DNA from: Vibrio crassostreae
GTDB lineage: Bacteria; Pseudomonadota; Gammaproteobacteria; Enterobacterales; Vibrionaceae
Direction: 5' to 3'
Length of the DNA: 64,000 nucleotides
Assembly: GCF_024347415.1 (NCBI RefSeq)
Contig: NZ_AP025476.1
Location: 2,852,001 to 2,916,000, forward strand
Position numbers and translations under genes: made by a program. The notes beneath the pieces are model-generated. The model did no database searches and was not told the DNA's origin. It saw only the letters and a program-made list of their open reading frames with translations. How positions within the stretch are numbered: position 1 is the first letter of the stretch; every line of letters starts with the position of its first letter. Positions 47,062 through 55,058 of this stretch are shown one piece after another.

Positions 47062-47117
47062 CGAAATGATAATCTATATCAGTTGTGTTATTATATTCAT
47101 CAGTAACACAATTACAA
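47062..47117 (-). promoter_or_regulatory. fbpA promoter with Fur box
   Basis: Leftward -35 TTGTAA (47112-47117) and -10 TATAAT (47090-47095) are 16 bp apart. Around the expected start site, CGAAATGATAATCTATATC (47062-47080, + strand) matches the 19-bp Fur consensus at 14 positions, including the core ATGATAATC. Iron repression is inferred from this overlap. Confidence 0.8.
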
Positions 47118-47265
47118 TGATGTCCGACAAAAAAATTGTTCGCTCTGCGCCATCAGTCTCGCACTTTTGTAACAATTCATTTCAAAGCGACCACTTATGC
47201 TTGCGAAGCGTTGCCGGCTAGCTCGGTTTATCTACATCAATCAAAACTACTCGACCATTAATAAC

Positions 47266-47296
47266 AAAACCCCACAACCAATGGCTATGGGGTTTT
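47266..47296 (-). terminator. Terminator after amtB
   Basis: AAAACCCCA (47266-47274) and TGGGGTTTT (47288-47296) pair over 9 bp; on the leftward strand the stem is followed by GTTATT. It separates amtB from fbpA. Confidence 0.8.
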
Positions 47297-47339
47297 CTTT
47301 GTCCTGCCTAACCCATTCAGATTAAACAAATACTATCGA

Positions 47340-48569
47340 TTATTTTACTGATACAAACTCTGGGTAAGCGCCGACACCACAATCGTGCATGTCCATACCT
47401 TCTAGCTCTTCATCTTCACTAACACGAATACCGATTGTTGCTTTAAGCACTGCCCATACCGCTAGGCTAGCACCGAATACCCATGCAAAGATTACTGCTG
47501 CACCCATTAGTTGAGCACCAAACGTTGCGTCAGCATTGCTTAGTGGCACAGCCATTAGACCGAAGAAACCACACACACCGTGTACAGAGATTGCACCTAC
47601 TGGATCATCAATCTTAGCTTTATCTAGAGCGATGATGCTGAATACAACCAATGCACCAGATACCGAACCAATCGCTACAGCAAATAGAGGTGATGGTGAT
47701 AGAGGGTCCGCAGTGATTGCTACTAGGCCAGCTAACGCACCGTTAAGAATCATTGTTAGGTCTGCTTTACCCCAAGTCGTTTTACATACTAGTAGTGCTG
47801 CGATTGCGCCAGCTGCCGCTGCTGCGTTGGTGTTAAGGAAGATTTGACCAACTGCTGTCGCGTTCTCGAAATCTGAAACCATCAATTGAGAACCGCCGTT
47901 GAAACCGAACCAACCAAACCAAAGAATAAATGTACCTAGTGTTGCAAGCGGCATGTTTGAACCAGGAATCGGGTAGATTTCACCGTTCTTACCGTATTTA
48001 CCTTTACGAGCACCAAGTAGTAGAACACCTGCTAATGCAGCTGCTGCACCGGCCATATGTACGATACCCGAACCTGCAAAGTCACTGAAACCCGCTTCTG
48101 ATAGGAAACCACCGCCCCAAGTCCAGTAACCTTCAACTGGGTAAATGAATGCTGTTAGTACTACCGAGAAGATAAGGAACGACCAAAGTTTCATACGCTC
48201 AGCAACTGCACCAGATACCACAGACATTGCAGTTGCAACGAATACTACCTGAAAGAAGAAGTCTGATTCTAGAGAGTGGTCTGCGCCTTCACCTTGAGTA
48301 CCAATCAGAGTACCGAATGATGGCAACCAACCGCCTTCGCCGTTGTCGACATACATAATGTTGTAACCAACCACTAAGAACGCTGTACAAGCAATCGCGT
48401 ACAAGCAGATGTTCTTAGTTAAAATTTCTGTGGTGTTCTTTGAACGAACTAGGCCAGCTTCAAGCATCGCGAAGCCTGCTGCCATCCACATTACCAACGC
48501 ACCTGAAATGAGGAAGAAAAAAGTGTCTAGTGCGTAACGTAGTTCCGTTACTGTTGTTGTAAGTTCCAT
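47340..48569 (-). CDS. amtB: Ammonium transporter AmtB
   Basis: A 409-residue Amt/Rh/MEP channel with about eleven membrane helices and no cleaved signal evident. Signatures include MWMAAGFAMLEAGLVRSKNTTEIL near 28, DFAGSGIVHMAGAAAALAG near 162 with the first pore histidine, and GAISVHGVCGFFGLMAVPL near 317 with the second. The C-terminal tail (SEDEELEGMDMHDCGVGAYPEF) is the region PII proteins contact. The PII gene lies 27 nt upstream in the same operon, behind a sigma-54 promoter. Confidence 0.95.
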   Translation of the reverse strand: MELTTTVTELRYALDTFFFLISGALVMWMAAGFAMLEAGLVRSKNTTEILTKNICLYAIACTAFLVVGYNIMYVDNGEGGWLPSFGTLIGTQGEGADHSLESDFFFQVVFVATAMSVVSGAVAERMKLWSFLIFSVVLTAFIYPVEGYWTWGGGFLSEAGFSDFAGSGIVHMAGAAAALAGVLLLGARKGKYGKNGEIYPIPGSNMPLATLGTFILWFGWFGFNGGSQLMVSDFENATAVGQIFLNTNAAAAAGAIAALLVCKTTWGKADLTMILNGALAGLVAITADPLSPSPLFAVAIGSVSGALVVFSIIALDKAKIDDPVGAISVHGVCGFFGLMAVPLSNADATFGAQLMGAAVIFAWVFGASLAVWAVLKATIGIRVSEDEELEGMDMHDCGVGAYPEFVSVK

Positions 48570-48596
48570 ATTAAAGTCTCCAGTCCTTGTAATTCT

Positions 48597-48944
<348 letters not shown>

Positions 48945-48982
48945 TTAAATTCTTACTTAATCCGTTAATTCTCTTATAACAA

Positions 48983-48998
48983 TCCAAGTAGCGTGCCA
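48983..48998 (-). promoter_or_regulatory. Sigma-54 promoter of glnK-amtB
   Basis: The leftward strand reads TGGCACGCTACTTGGA, matching the -24/-12 consensus TGGCACG-N4-TTGCA except for one base in the -12 element (TTGGA). It lies about 48 bp before glnK, so transcription should begin near 48972. Confidence 0.85.
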
Positions 48999-49010
48999 AA
49001 AAGTTAAGTG

Positions 49011-49027
49011 TTTGATTTTCAATCAAA
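49011..49027. repeat. Perfect palindrome between the NtrC-like site and the sigma-54 promoter
   Basis: TTTGATT-TTC-AATCAAA, a 7-bp perfect inverted repeat with a 3-bp centre, about 15 bp upstream of the -24 element. It may be a second regulator site or a bending site. Confidence 0.5.
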
Positions 49028-49053
49028 TACACATGATAGGACTATAAAAACAA

Positions 49054-49084
49054 AAAAGGCCGCACCAATATGGTGCGGCCTTTT
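49054..49084 (-). terminator. yacL terminator that also contains an NtrC-like site
   Basis: AAAAGGCCGCACC and GGTGCGGCCTTTT pair over 13 bp around AATAT. Leftward it runs into TTTTTTGTTTTT. Its centre, GCACC-AATAT-GGTGC (49062-49076), matches the NtrC consensus TGCACC-N5-GGTGCA except for the outermost base on each side, and lies about 97 bp upstream of the predicted glnK start. Confidence 0.85.
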
Positions 49085-49174
49085 CACTATCTTAATGCGT
49101 ATTGCTCTTATTGCTCCAGATTTGGGCAACGGAGCCTTCAAAGCTCTGAATGACCAACAAATAGGTGTTAGAAA

Positions 49175-49543
49175 CTAGTAACCTAAAAAATCCATCCAGC
49201 GTTCGATGAGTAGTTCAAAATCATCGATTCCACAGCTTGCTTGGCTTTCACAGTTATAGAAGTCGAACTCACTGCCCTCTTCCATTTCTTGCTCATGCGC
49301 TAACACGTTTTCTTGAATCGTGACTTCATCTTCATTGATGGCAAGGCTAATCTCTTTGCCAAGTAGCGTCACTTCATTGCTCAGGTCTTGTCGAGATTGC
49401 TCAATAAGCGCCATCACATGATCTAGTTTCTGCTTATCTTTGCCGATCTCTTCTTGTAACCAGCGGCCAACGATCTCGTGCCCCATACTGCACTTTACAT
49501 AGTACTCGCCCATTAAAGTGTTTCTTGTAAATTCAAATTCCAT
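49175..49543 (-). CDS. yacL: YacL family protein (UPF0231)
   Basis: The start was set at the ATG complementary to 49541-49543 (MEFEFTRNTLMGEYYVKCSMGHEIVGRWL), the usual YacL start, giving 122 residues; a 5-residue longer start is less likely. YacL is a small acidic cytosolic protein of unknown function found in gammaproteobacteria, often next to acnB, as here. No catalytic motif is visible. The acidic segment AHEQEMEEGSEFDF and three cysteines in the C-terminal half are notable. It is probably transcribed from its own promoter or from acnB by read-through. Confidence 0.9.
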   Translation of the reverse strand: MEFEFTRNTLMGEYYVKCSMGHEIVGRWLQEEIGKDKQKLDHVMALIEQSRQDLSNEVTLLGKEISLAINEDEVTIQENVLAHEQEMEEGSEFDFYNCESQASCGIDDFELLIERWMDFLGY

Positions 49544-49647
49544 AAAGGCTCCGCGCACTAATGACAGATAGGGTTAAAAATGAGGCGAGAGTATATAGCG
49601 AAGTCATCAAGAGATCGAGTCGCTCGTCTTCTAACATTCAGACATAA

Positions 49648-49673
49648 AAAAACGCCTACCGAAGTAGACGCTC
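49648..49673 (-). terminator. Terminator between acnB/ERIC and yacL
   Basis: On the leftward strand CGTCTAC-TTC-GGTAGGCG (one bulge/wobble) is followed by TTTTTTTATG. It closes the acnB transcript just after the ERIC element. Confidence 0.85.
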
Positions 49674-49683
49674 TATCATTTGG

Positions 49684-49826
49684 GTTCCTCTAAATAGTTG
49701 GAGTGGCAGCTAGGCGACAAGTACGTTCATCCCTATGAGCATAGAAGCTCTATGTGACTAGGGCGGCCGGCGCTCCGGTGAACGTACGCAGTCAACAACG
49801 CTGCCGCTACAAATATGACGAGGAAC
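49684..49826. repeat. ERIC-type intergenic repeat with a GC-rich internal insertion
   Basis: The leftward strand reads CTCGTCATATTTG ... TGACTGCGTACGTTCACC ... CCCTAGTCACATAGAGC ... GGGATGAACGTACTTGTCGCC ... CTCCAACTATTTAGAG, recognisable as the ERIC (IRU) consensus. Nested complementarity runs through the element: GTTCCTC/GAGGAAC at the ends, TTGGAGTGGCAGC with GCTGCCGCTACAA, GTACGTTCA/TGAACGTAC, CCCTA/TAGGG and CATAGA/TCTATG. Between TTCACC and CCCTAGTCAC it carries an extra GC-rich stretch with its own CCGG/CCGG mini-hairpin (about 49773-49787). It adjoins the acnB stop codon directly. Confidence 0.85.
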
Positions 49827-52414
49827 TAGGCTGGTTCTTGGAAAATAACCGTGTCCGCTTTTTCCGTGTACTGACCCATTTTATGGAAGTTCAGGTAACG
49901 GTATGTATCAGCAGCCGTTGCATTGATCTTATCAGCGTACTCTAGGTACTCTTCTTTCGTTGGAATACGACCTAGAATCGCACCAACCGCAGAAAGTTCA
50001 GCTGACGCTAGGTAAACATTCGCGCCTGTACCCAAACGGTTCGGGAAGTTACGAGTAGAGGTAGACATTACCGTCGCAGCATCAGCAACACGAGCTTGGT
50101 TACCCATACACAGTGAACAACCCGGAGTTTCAATACGAACCCCAGCACGACCGAAGATGCCGTAGTAGCCTTCTTCTGTCAGCTGATCTTTATCCATCTT
50201 GGTTGGCGGAGCCACCCATAGGCGAGTATTTAGCGAGCCGTTAAACTCTTCTAGCATCTTACCAGCAGCACGGAAGTGACCGATGTTCGTCATACAAGAA
50301 CCGATAAACACTTCTTGAATCTCAGTACCTTGAACGTCAGAAAGAAGACGAGCATCATCTGGATCGTTTGGTGCACAAAGGATTGGTTGATCGATGTCAG
50401 CAAGATCAATCTCGATAACGTGCGCGTATTCCGCATCTGAATCAGCAGATAGCAACTCAGGGTTCGCTAACCACTCTTCCATTGCAGTGATACGACGCTC
50501 AATCGTACGAACATCACCGTAACCTTCCGCGATCATCCACTTAAGCATAACGATATTCGAGTTCAGGTACTCATCGATCGACTCTTGAGATAGCTTAACC
50601 GTACAACCTGCAGCAGAACGCTCAGCAGATGCATCAGAAAGCTCAAATGCTTGCTCAACAGATAGGTGCTCAACACCTTCAATTTCTAGTACACGACCAG
50701 AGAATTCGTTGATCTTACCTGCTTTCTCTACGGTTAGTAGGCCTTGCTTGATACCATAAAGAGGAATGGCATGTACTAGGTCACGTAGCGTGATACCCGG
50801 TTGCATTTCGCCTTTAAAGCGAACCAAGATAGATTCAGGCATATCAAGAGGCATAACGCCTGTTGCGGCAGCAAATGCTACCAAGCCAGAACCCGCAGGG
50901 AATGAAATACCTAGAGGGAAACGAGTATGCGAGTCACCACCTGTACCTACAGTATCAGGAAGAAGCATACGGTTTAGCCATGAGTGGATAACGCCATCAC
51001 CCGGACGAAGTGAAACACCCGCACGGTTCATGATGAAATCAGGTAGCGTATGGTGAGTGTTTACATCAACAGGTTTCGGGTATGCAGATGTGTGACAGAA
51101 AGACTGCATTACAAGGTCTGCTGAGAAACCAAGACACGCCAGATCTTTAAGCTCATCACGAGTCATAGGACCGGTCGTATCTTGAGAACCGACTGTCGTC
51201 ATTTTAGGTTCACAGTACTGACCAGCACGCACACCTTCAACACCACATGCTTTACCTACCATCTTCTGAGCTAGCGTGTAGCCTTTATCAGATGCAGATG
51301 GATCGATTGGTTTAGCAAACAGATCAGTTTCAGCTAGACCTAAAGAGTCACGAGCACGACCTGTTAGGCCACGACCAATGATCAGTGGAATACGGCCACC
51401 AGCACGCACTTCATCGAGAAGAACTTTACTTAGCTCAAAGTTTGAAATCACAGAACCGTTCTTGTGAACAACACCTTCGTACGGGTAGATATCAATGATA
51501 TCGCCCATGTTCATGTCTTGTACGTTCAGTTCAATTGGTAGTGCGCCTGAATCTTCCATTGTGTTGTAGAAGATTGGTGCAATTTTACCACCAAGACAAA
51601 CACCGCCAGTACGCTTGTTTGGTACGAATGGGATATCTTCACCCATGAACCAAAGTACTGAGTTTGTTGCCGATTTACGTGAAGAACCTGTACCAACAAC
51701 ATCACCAACGTAAGCCAGTGGAATGCCATCTTTTTGCATTTCTTCAATTTGATTGATTGGACCAACGCTACCCTGCTCATCAGGAGTAATGCCTTCACGT
51801 TCCATTTTCAGCATCGCTTTTGCGTGTACTGGGATATCAGGACGTGACCATGCATCTGGCGCTGGAGATAGGTCATCGGTGTTCGTTTCACCAGTGACTT
51901 TGAATACTTTTACTGTGATTTTTTCTGCTACTTTATCTTTCGCTGTAAACCATTCAGCATCAGCCCAAGATTGAAGTACTTGTTGTGCAGCAGCATTGCC
52001 AGCTTTCGCTTTCTCTTCTACGTCGTAGAATGCATCGAACATTAGGAGAGTGTGAGACAGTGCTTTAACAGCGATAGGAGCAAGCTCAGCATCATCAAGT
52101 AGAGATACTAGAGATTCGATGTTGTAACCACCTTGCATAGTACCAAGCAATTCTGCAGCTTTTGCTTTGCTTACTAGCGGAGATGATACTTCACCTTTAG
52201 TGATAGCCGTAAGGAAGCCAGCTTTTACATAAGCAGCTTCATCTACACCCGGTGGAATGCGGTTTTCTAGTAGGTCAAGAATGATTTCTTCTTCACCTTG
52301 AGGTGGATTCTTCAGAAGTTCAACTAGGCCAGCTACCTGCTCAGCATCTAGTGGTTTTGGAACAACTCCTTCGGCAGCACGTTCTTCGACGTGTTTACGG
52401 TAGGCTTCAAGCAC
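49826..52414 (-). CDS. acnB: Bifunctional aconitate hydratase 2 / 2-methylisocitrate dehydratase AcnB
   Basis: The start was set at GTG (complement of 52412-52414), with AGAGGA upstream and the product then beginning [16 protein letters not shown] as in other AcnB proteins; 862 residues. It isomerises citrate and isocitrate in the TCA cycle and can act as an RNA-binding regulator when its 4Fe-4S cluster is lost. The N-terminal HEAT-like and swivel domains precede the catalytic part, where [14 protein letters not shown] and [16 protein letters not shown] hold the cluster cysteines. The stop codon TAG directly abuts the ERIC element, which could have altered the last residues (VIFQEPA). Confidence 0.96.
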   Translation of the reverse strand: MLEAYRKHVEERAAEGVVPKPLDAEQVAGLVELLKNPPQGEEEIILDLLENRIPPGVDEAAYVKAGFLTAITKGEVSSPLVSKAKAAELLGTMQGGYNIESLVSLLDDAELAPIAVKALSHTLLMFDAFYDVEEKAKAGNAAAQQVLQSWADAEWFTAKDKVAEKITVKVFKVTGETNTDDLSPAPDAWSRPDIPVHAKAMLKMEREGITPDEQGSVGPINQIEEMQKDGIPLAYVGDVVGTGSSRKSATNSVLWFMGEDIPFVPNKRTGGVCLGGKIAPIFYNTMEDSGALPIELNVQDMNMGDIIDIYPYEGVVHKNGSVISNFELSKVLLDEVRAGGRIPLIIGRGLTGRARDSLGLAETDLFAKPIDPSASDKGYTLAQKMVGKACGVEGVRAGQYCEPKMTTVGSQDTTGPMTRDELKDLACLGFSADLVMQSFCHTSAYPKPVDVNTHHTLPDFIMNRAGVSLRPGDGVIHSWLNRMLLPDTVGTGGDSHTRFPLGISFPAGSGLVAFAAATGVMPLDMPESILVRFKGEMQPGITLRDLVHAIPLYGIKQGLLTVEKAGKINEFSGRVLEIEGVEHLSVEQAFELSDASAERSAAGCTVKLSQESIDEYLNSNIVMLKWMIAEGYGDVRTIERRITAMEEWLANPELLSADSDAEYAHVIEIDLADIDQPILCAPNDPDDARLLSDVQGTEIQEVFIGSCMTNIGHFRAAGKMLEEFNGSLNTRLWVAPPTKMDKDQLTEEGYYGIFGRAGVRIETPGCSLCMGNQARVADAATVMSTSTRNFPNRLGTGANVYLASAELSAVGAILGRIPTKEEYLEYADKINATAADTYRYLNFHKMGQYTEKADTVIFQEPA

Positions 52415-52686
52415 GACTTTTTTCCTCTCATTGCGGTTCACTTCTTCCCTTCATAATTGTTAGTAAAATAAAGAAGTGAACATCCTTGGAAACTTGGCTC
52501 TCCATTGCCATTTTTGTCATTCAATTTGTATTGATGAGCGGCGTCATAGAGGCCAAACTGTGGGCGGTAGAATAGCAAATTTAACGTTAAATTAAAATCT
52601 TATCATTTTGACCAACATAGCAAGTTAAGACGAAAGTCCCACTATTTTTGCCTATTTACGCACTTAAATGACGACTCTGCGCATGA

Positions 52687-55020
52687 TTATTTGTAAGAGG
52701 TTCCTACAATCAAGTAAACCGAGTCGAAGTTATCTTCAGTTCGTCCATAAGCTAATATGATTGGTCCAATTGGCGAATCCACACCCGCGAACACAGACCC
52801 TGCCGTGTACATTGGTGCTTCATCAAGCCTTAAATCATTGTTCGACCAGACACCACCATGTTCAATGGATGCCCCCACGTAGAATGGTGATTTAAAGAGA
52901 CCGAAGTCATTTTCAAACCACTTATAGCGATAAATCAAACTGGTGTATGCTAAGTTTTGACCGATCAAGCTATTCCTTGGAATACCGGATAGATTGAGGA
53001 ACCCTCCTAGCTCTTTCGGATCAATTGGAAAGACTGAATTTTTACTTTCTACAATGCCGTAATCGAGCTTTGCGACTAAAGTATGCTTCTCAATACTTTG
53101 TGCAGCCATGAAATTGGCTGAAAACTCATAAACCGTATCACTCTCAGACGTTAAATCCGATTCACCAACAGAGCTGTCATTATCAAAATCATCATGGGAG
53201 ACAAGGTACTCCAAATCGACAAAGAAGCCCTTAGTCGGCAAGCTGAAGTTATCCAAAGTATCCAGTCGATAGCCCATAAAGCCACCAATACGTTTATAGC
53301 CACCACTGCCCAATGAAGGTAAAGAAGCCACCTCAACATCCCCATCAGTATAGCGAAGGCCGAATTTCAGCTCTTGCCACAAGGTAGGTTGATAGCCTAA
53401 TGCTAACTCTCCGACATACTCGCTATAAGTCATTGGAAAGTAGTCGTTCGTTACGTCTAGTGTTGGCTCTTCAATTTCGTCAATATCGACCGGGAGGTTT
53501 CTGTTCTGCTTACTGTAAACAATCGAAGCTGAAGTGAACAACTTTTGACTAGAGAAGAAAGGCGAGAAGAGTTCCGCCTCAATTCGCTTGTCGGTACCCA
53601 TCTCGATATTGGTTCTTAACTCCGCACCGTGCGAGTTAATATCGGTGAAGTTAGCCGAAAGACCGATCGAGTATTGGCTTGTGGTAGAAAAATCGTCTTC
53701 AAGAAAGAATCGGAAATTGAGGTAATTCGGGCCCCACGACTTCTCATCTACATCCACATGAAGTTGCTCTTCACCATCAACCGTATCAAATTCATAAGTC
53801 ACGAGTTCAAATCTATCTAATGCATAAAGATCTTGCACTTTAGATTCGATTTCACTGGTTTTCAGAACCTCACCAGCATCGAGATTTAAGCGGTTTTCAA
53901 GCAGCTTGTCTGAATAGTGGGTGTTGTTATTGATAACCACCTTGTCGATCTTGGTTTTATCACCGTGCTTCAGCTGTCTGCGAGCCTTCTGCTTGTCATC
54001 AATATAGTGTTGGTAGTCTGCATTCGAGAGCGACAACTTAGAAAGCTGCTCTGTGTACTGCCTAGTCGCTTCATACCCAGCATGATAAGCCGTCGGCATT
54101 TTATCGAACTCTGTGGTTTCCATTTCCCCAACATCAGGGCGTAGGAAAAAATCATGGTCTGTTAATGTAGCGGCTTGCTCTTGGGTACTGCGTTGAACTA
54201 GGTAATTAGAGAGTTGGTCTGCGGCAGCAAGAAAGTTAGTGAAATCTTCTTTGCTTTTGTAATTTGTACTGATATCAACAGCAATAACGATGTCTGCCCC
54301 CATCGCCCGGGCAACATCCACAGGCATGTTATTGGTGACGCCACCATCGACTAGCATTCGCCCATCGACTTCATAAGGTGGAAGCGCTCCGGGTACTGAC
54401 ATACTCGCCATCATGGCATCAACGAGGTGACCGTGGTCAATGACCACTTCTTCGAGTTCAATGATATCAGTAGCTACTGAACGGTATGGGATAGCAAGGT
54501 TGTCGAAAGAGTCGAATGAAGATAGATTGCCGGTGGTCTCACGCAGGATACGCAACATATTCTGACCTTGAACCACACCTTTTCTCGCTTTGATTTCACC
54601 CCAGCCTAAACCGAGGTCGGTGTTCAATTGATAACGATCTTCATACTCTTTATCACGCACACGGCGATCACTACGGTTAACGCGGTCGCGATAGCCGCGA
54701 TTCCAATCCACCGTGTAAATAAAACTTTCAATCTCGTCAGCACTCATCCCTGTCGCATAAAGACCACCAACGTAGGCGCCCATACTGGTACCGGTAATAT
54801 AATCCACCGGGATTTGCATCTCTTCTAAGGCTTTAAGTACACCAATGTGAGCTGCACCTTTGGCACCACCACCAGCAAGAACGACAGCAACGGTTGGCCT
54901 TTTATGAGCTTGTTCAGCTTGCTGAGATTGATCAACCTGTGTCGCGGTAGATGCAAACAGCTGAAAACTGATTACAGTGCCCACAATACCTAAGCCGCTC
55001 ACTATCCAACGAGAAATCAT
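52687..55020 (-). CDS. Patatin-like phospholipase fused to POTRA and outer-membrane barrel (PlpD-like, type Vd secretion)
   Basis: A 777-residue protein. A signal sequence (about 1-25) is followed by a patatin domain with the oxyanion loop GGGAKG at 50-55, the nucleophile elbow GTSMG with Ser79, and the dyad Asp225 in VDGGVTNNMP. A POTRA-like module (about 345-420) and a C-terminal 16-strand-type bacterial surface antigen domain end in VGTSYK. This architecture matches PlpD of Pseudomonas: a self-translocating lipase of the type Vd autotransporter group. The partner substrate is probably phospholipid. It lies between mrcB and acnB in the same direction but with wide gaps, so it is likely its own unit. 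Confidence 0.88.
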   Translation of the reverse strand: MISRWIVSGLGIVGTVISFQLFASTATQVDQSQQAEQAHKRPTVAVVLAGGGAKGAAHIGVLKALEEMQIPVDYITGTSMGAYVGGLYATGMSADEIESFIYTVDWNRGYRDRVNRSDRRVRDKEYEDRYQLNTDLGLGWGEIKARKGVVQGQNMLRILRETTGNLSSFDSFDNLAIPYRSVATDIIELEEVVIDHGHLVDAMMASMSVPGALPPYEVDGRMLVDGGVTNNMPVDVARAMGADIVIAVDISTNYKSKEDFTNFLAAADQLSNYLVQRSTQEQAATLTDHDFFLRPDVGEMETTEFDKMPTAYHAGYEATRQYTEQLSKLSLSNADYQHYIDDKQKARRQLKHGDKTKIDKVVINNNTHYSDKLLENRLNLDAGEVLKTSEIESKVQDLYALDRFELVTYEFDTVDGEEQLHVDVDEKSWGPNYLNFRFFLEDDFSTTSQYSIGLSANFTDINSHGAELRTNIEMGTDKRIEAELFSPFFSSQKLFTSASIVYSKQNRNLPVDIDEIEEPTLDVTNDYFPMTYSEYVGELALGYQPTLWQELKFGLRYTDGDVEVASLPSLGSGGYKRIGGFMGYRLDTLDNFSLPTKGFFVDLEYLVSHDDFDNDSSVGESDLTSESDTVYEFSANFMAAQSIEKHTLVAKLDYGIVESKNSVFPIDPKELGGFLNLSGIPRNSLIGQNLAYTSLIYRYKWFENDFGLFKSPFYVGASIEHGGVWSNNDLRLDEAPMYTAGSVFAGVDSPIGPIILAYGRTEDNFDSVYLIVGTSYK

Positions 55021-55058
55021 TCTTTAAACTATCCTTGTCATTCTTTTCTGTTATGACT

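Noticed and set aside
49684..49826. Integron attC (VCR-like) site
   Set aside because: The nested palindrome first suggested an attC site, but the sequence lacks the GTTRRRY core and matches the ERIC pattern, and no cassette genes or integrase are nearby.
49754..49945. 63-codon rightward ORF across the ERIC element and acnB end
   Set aside because: Reads through a repeat and antisense to acnB; no start signal.
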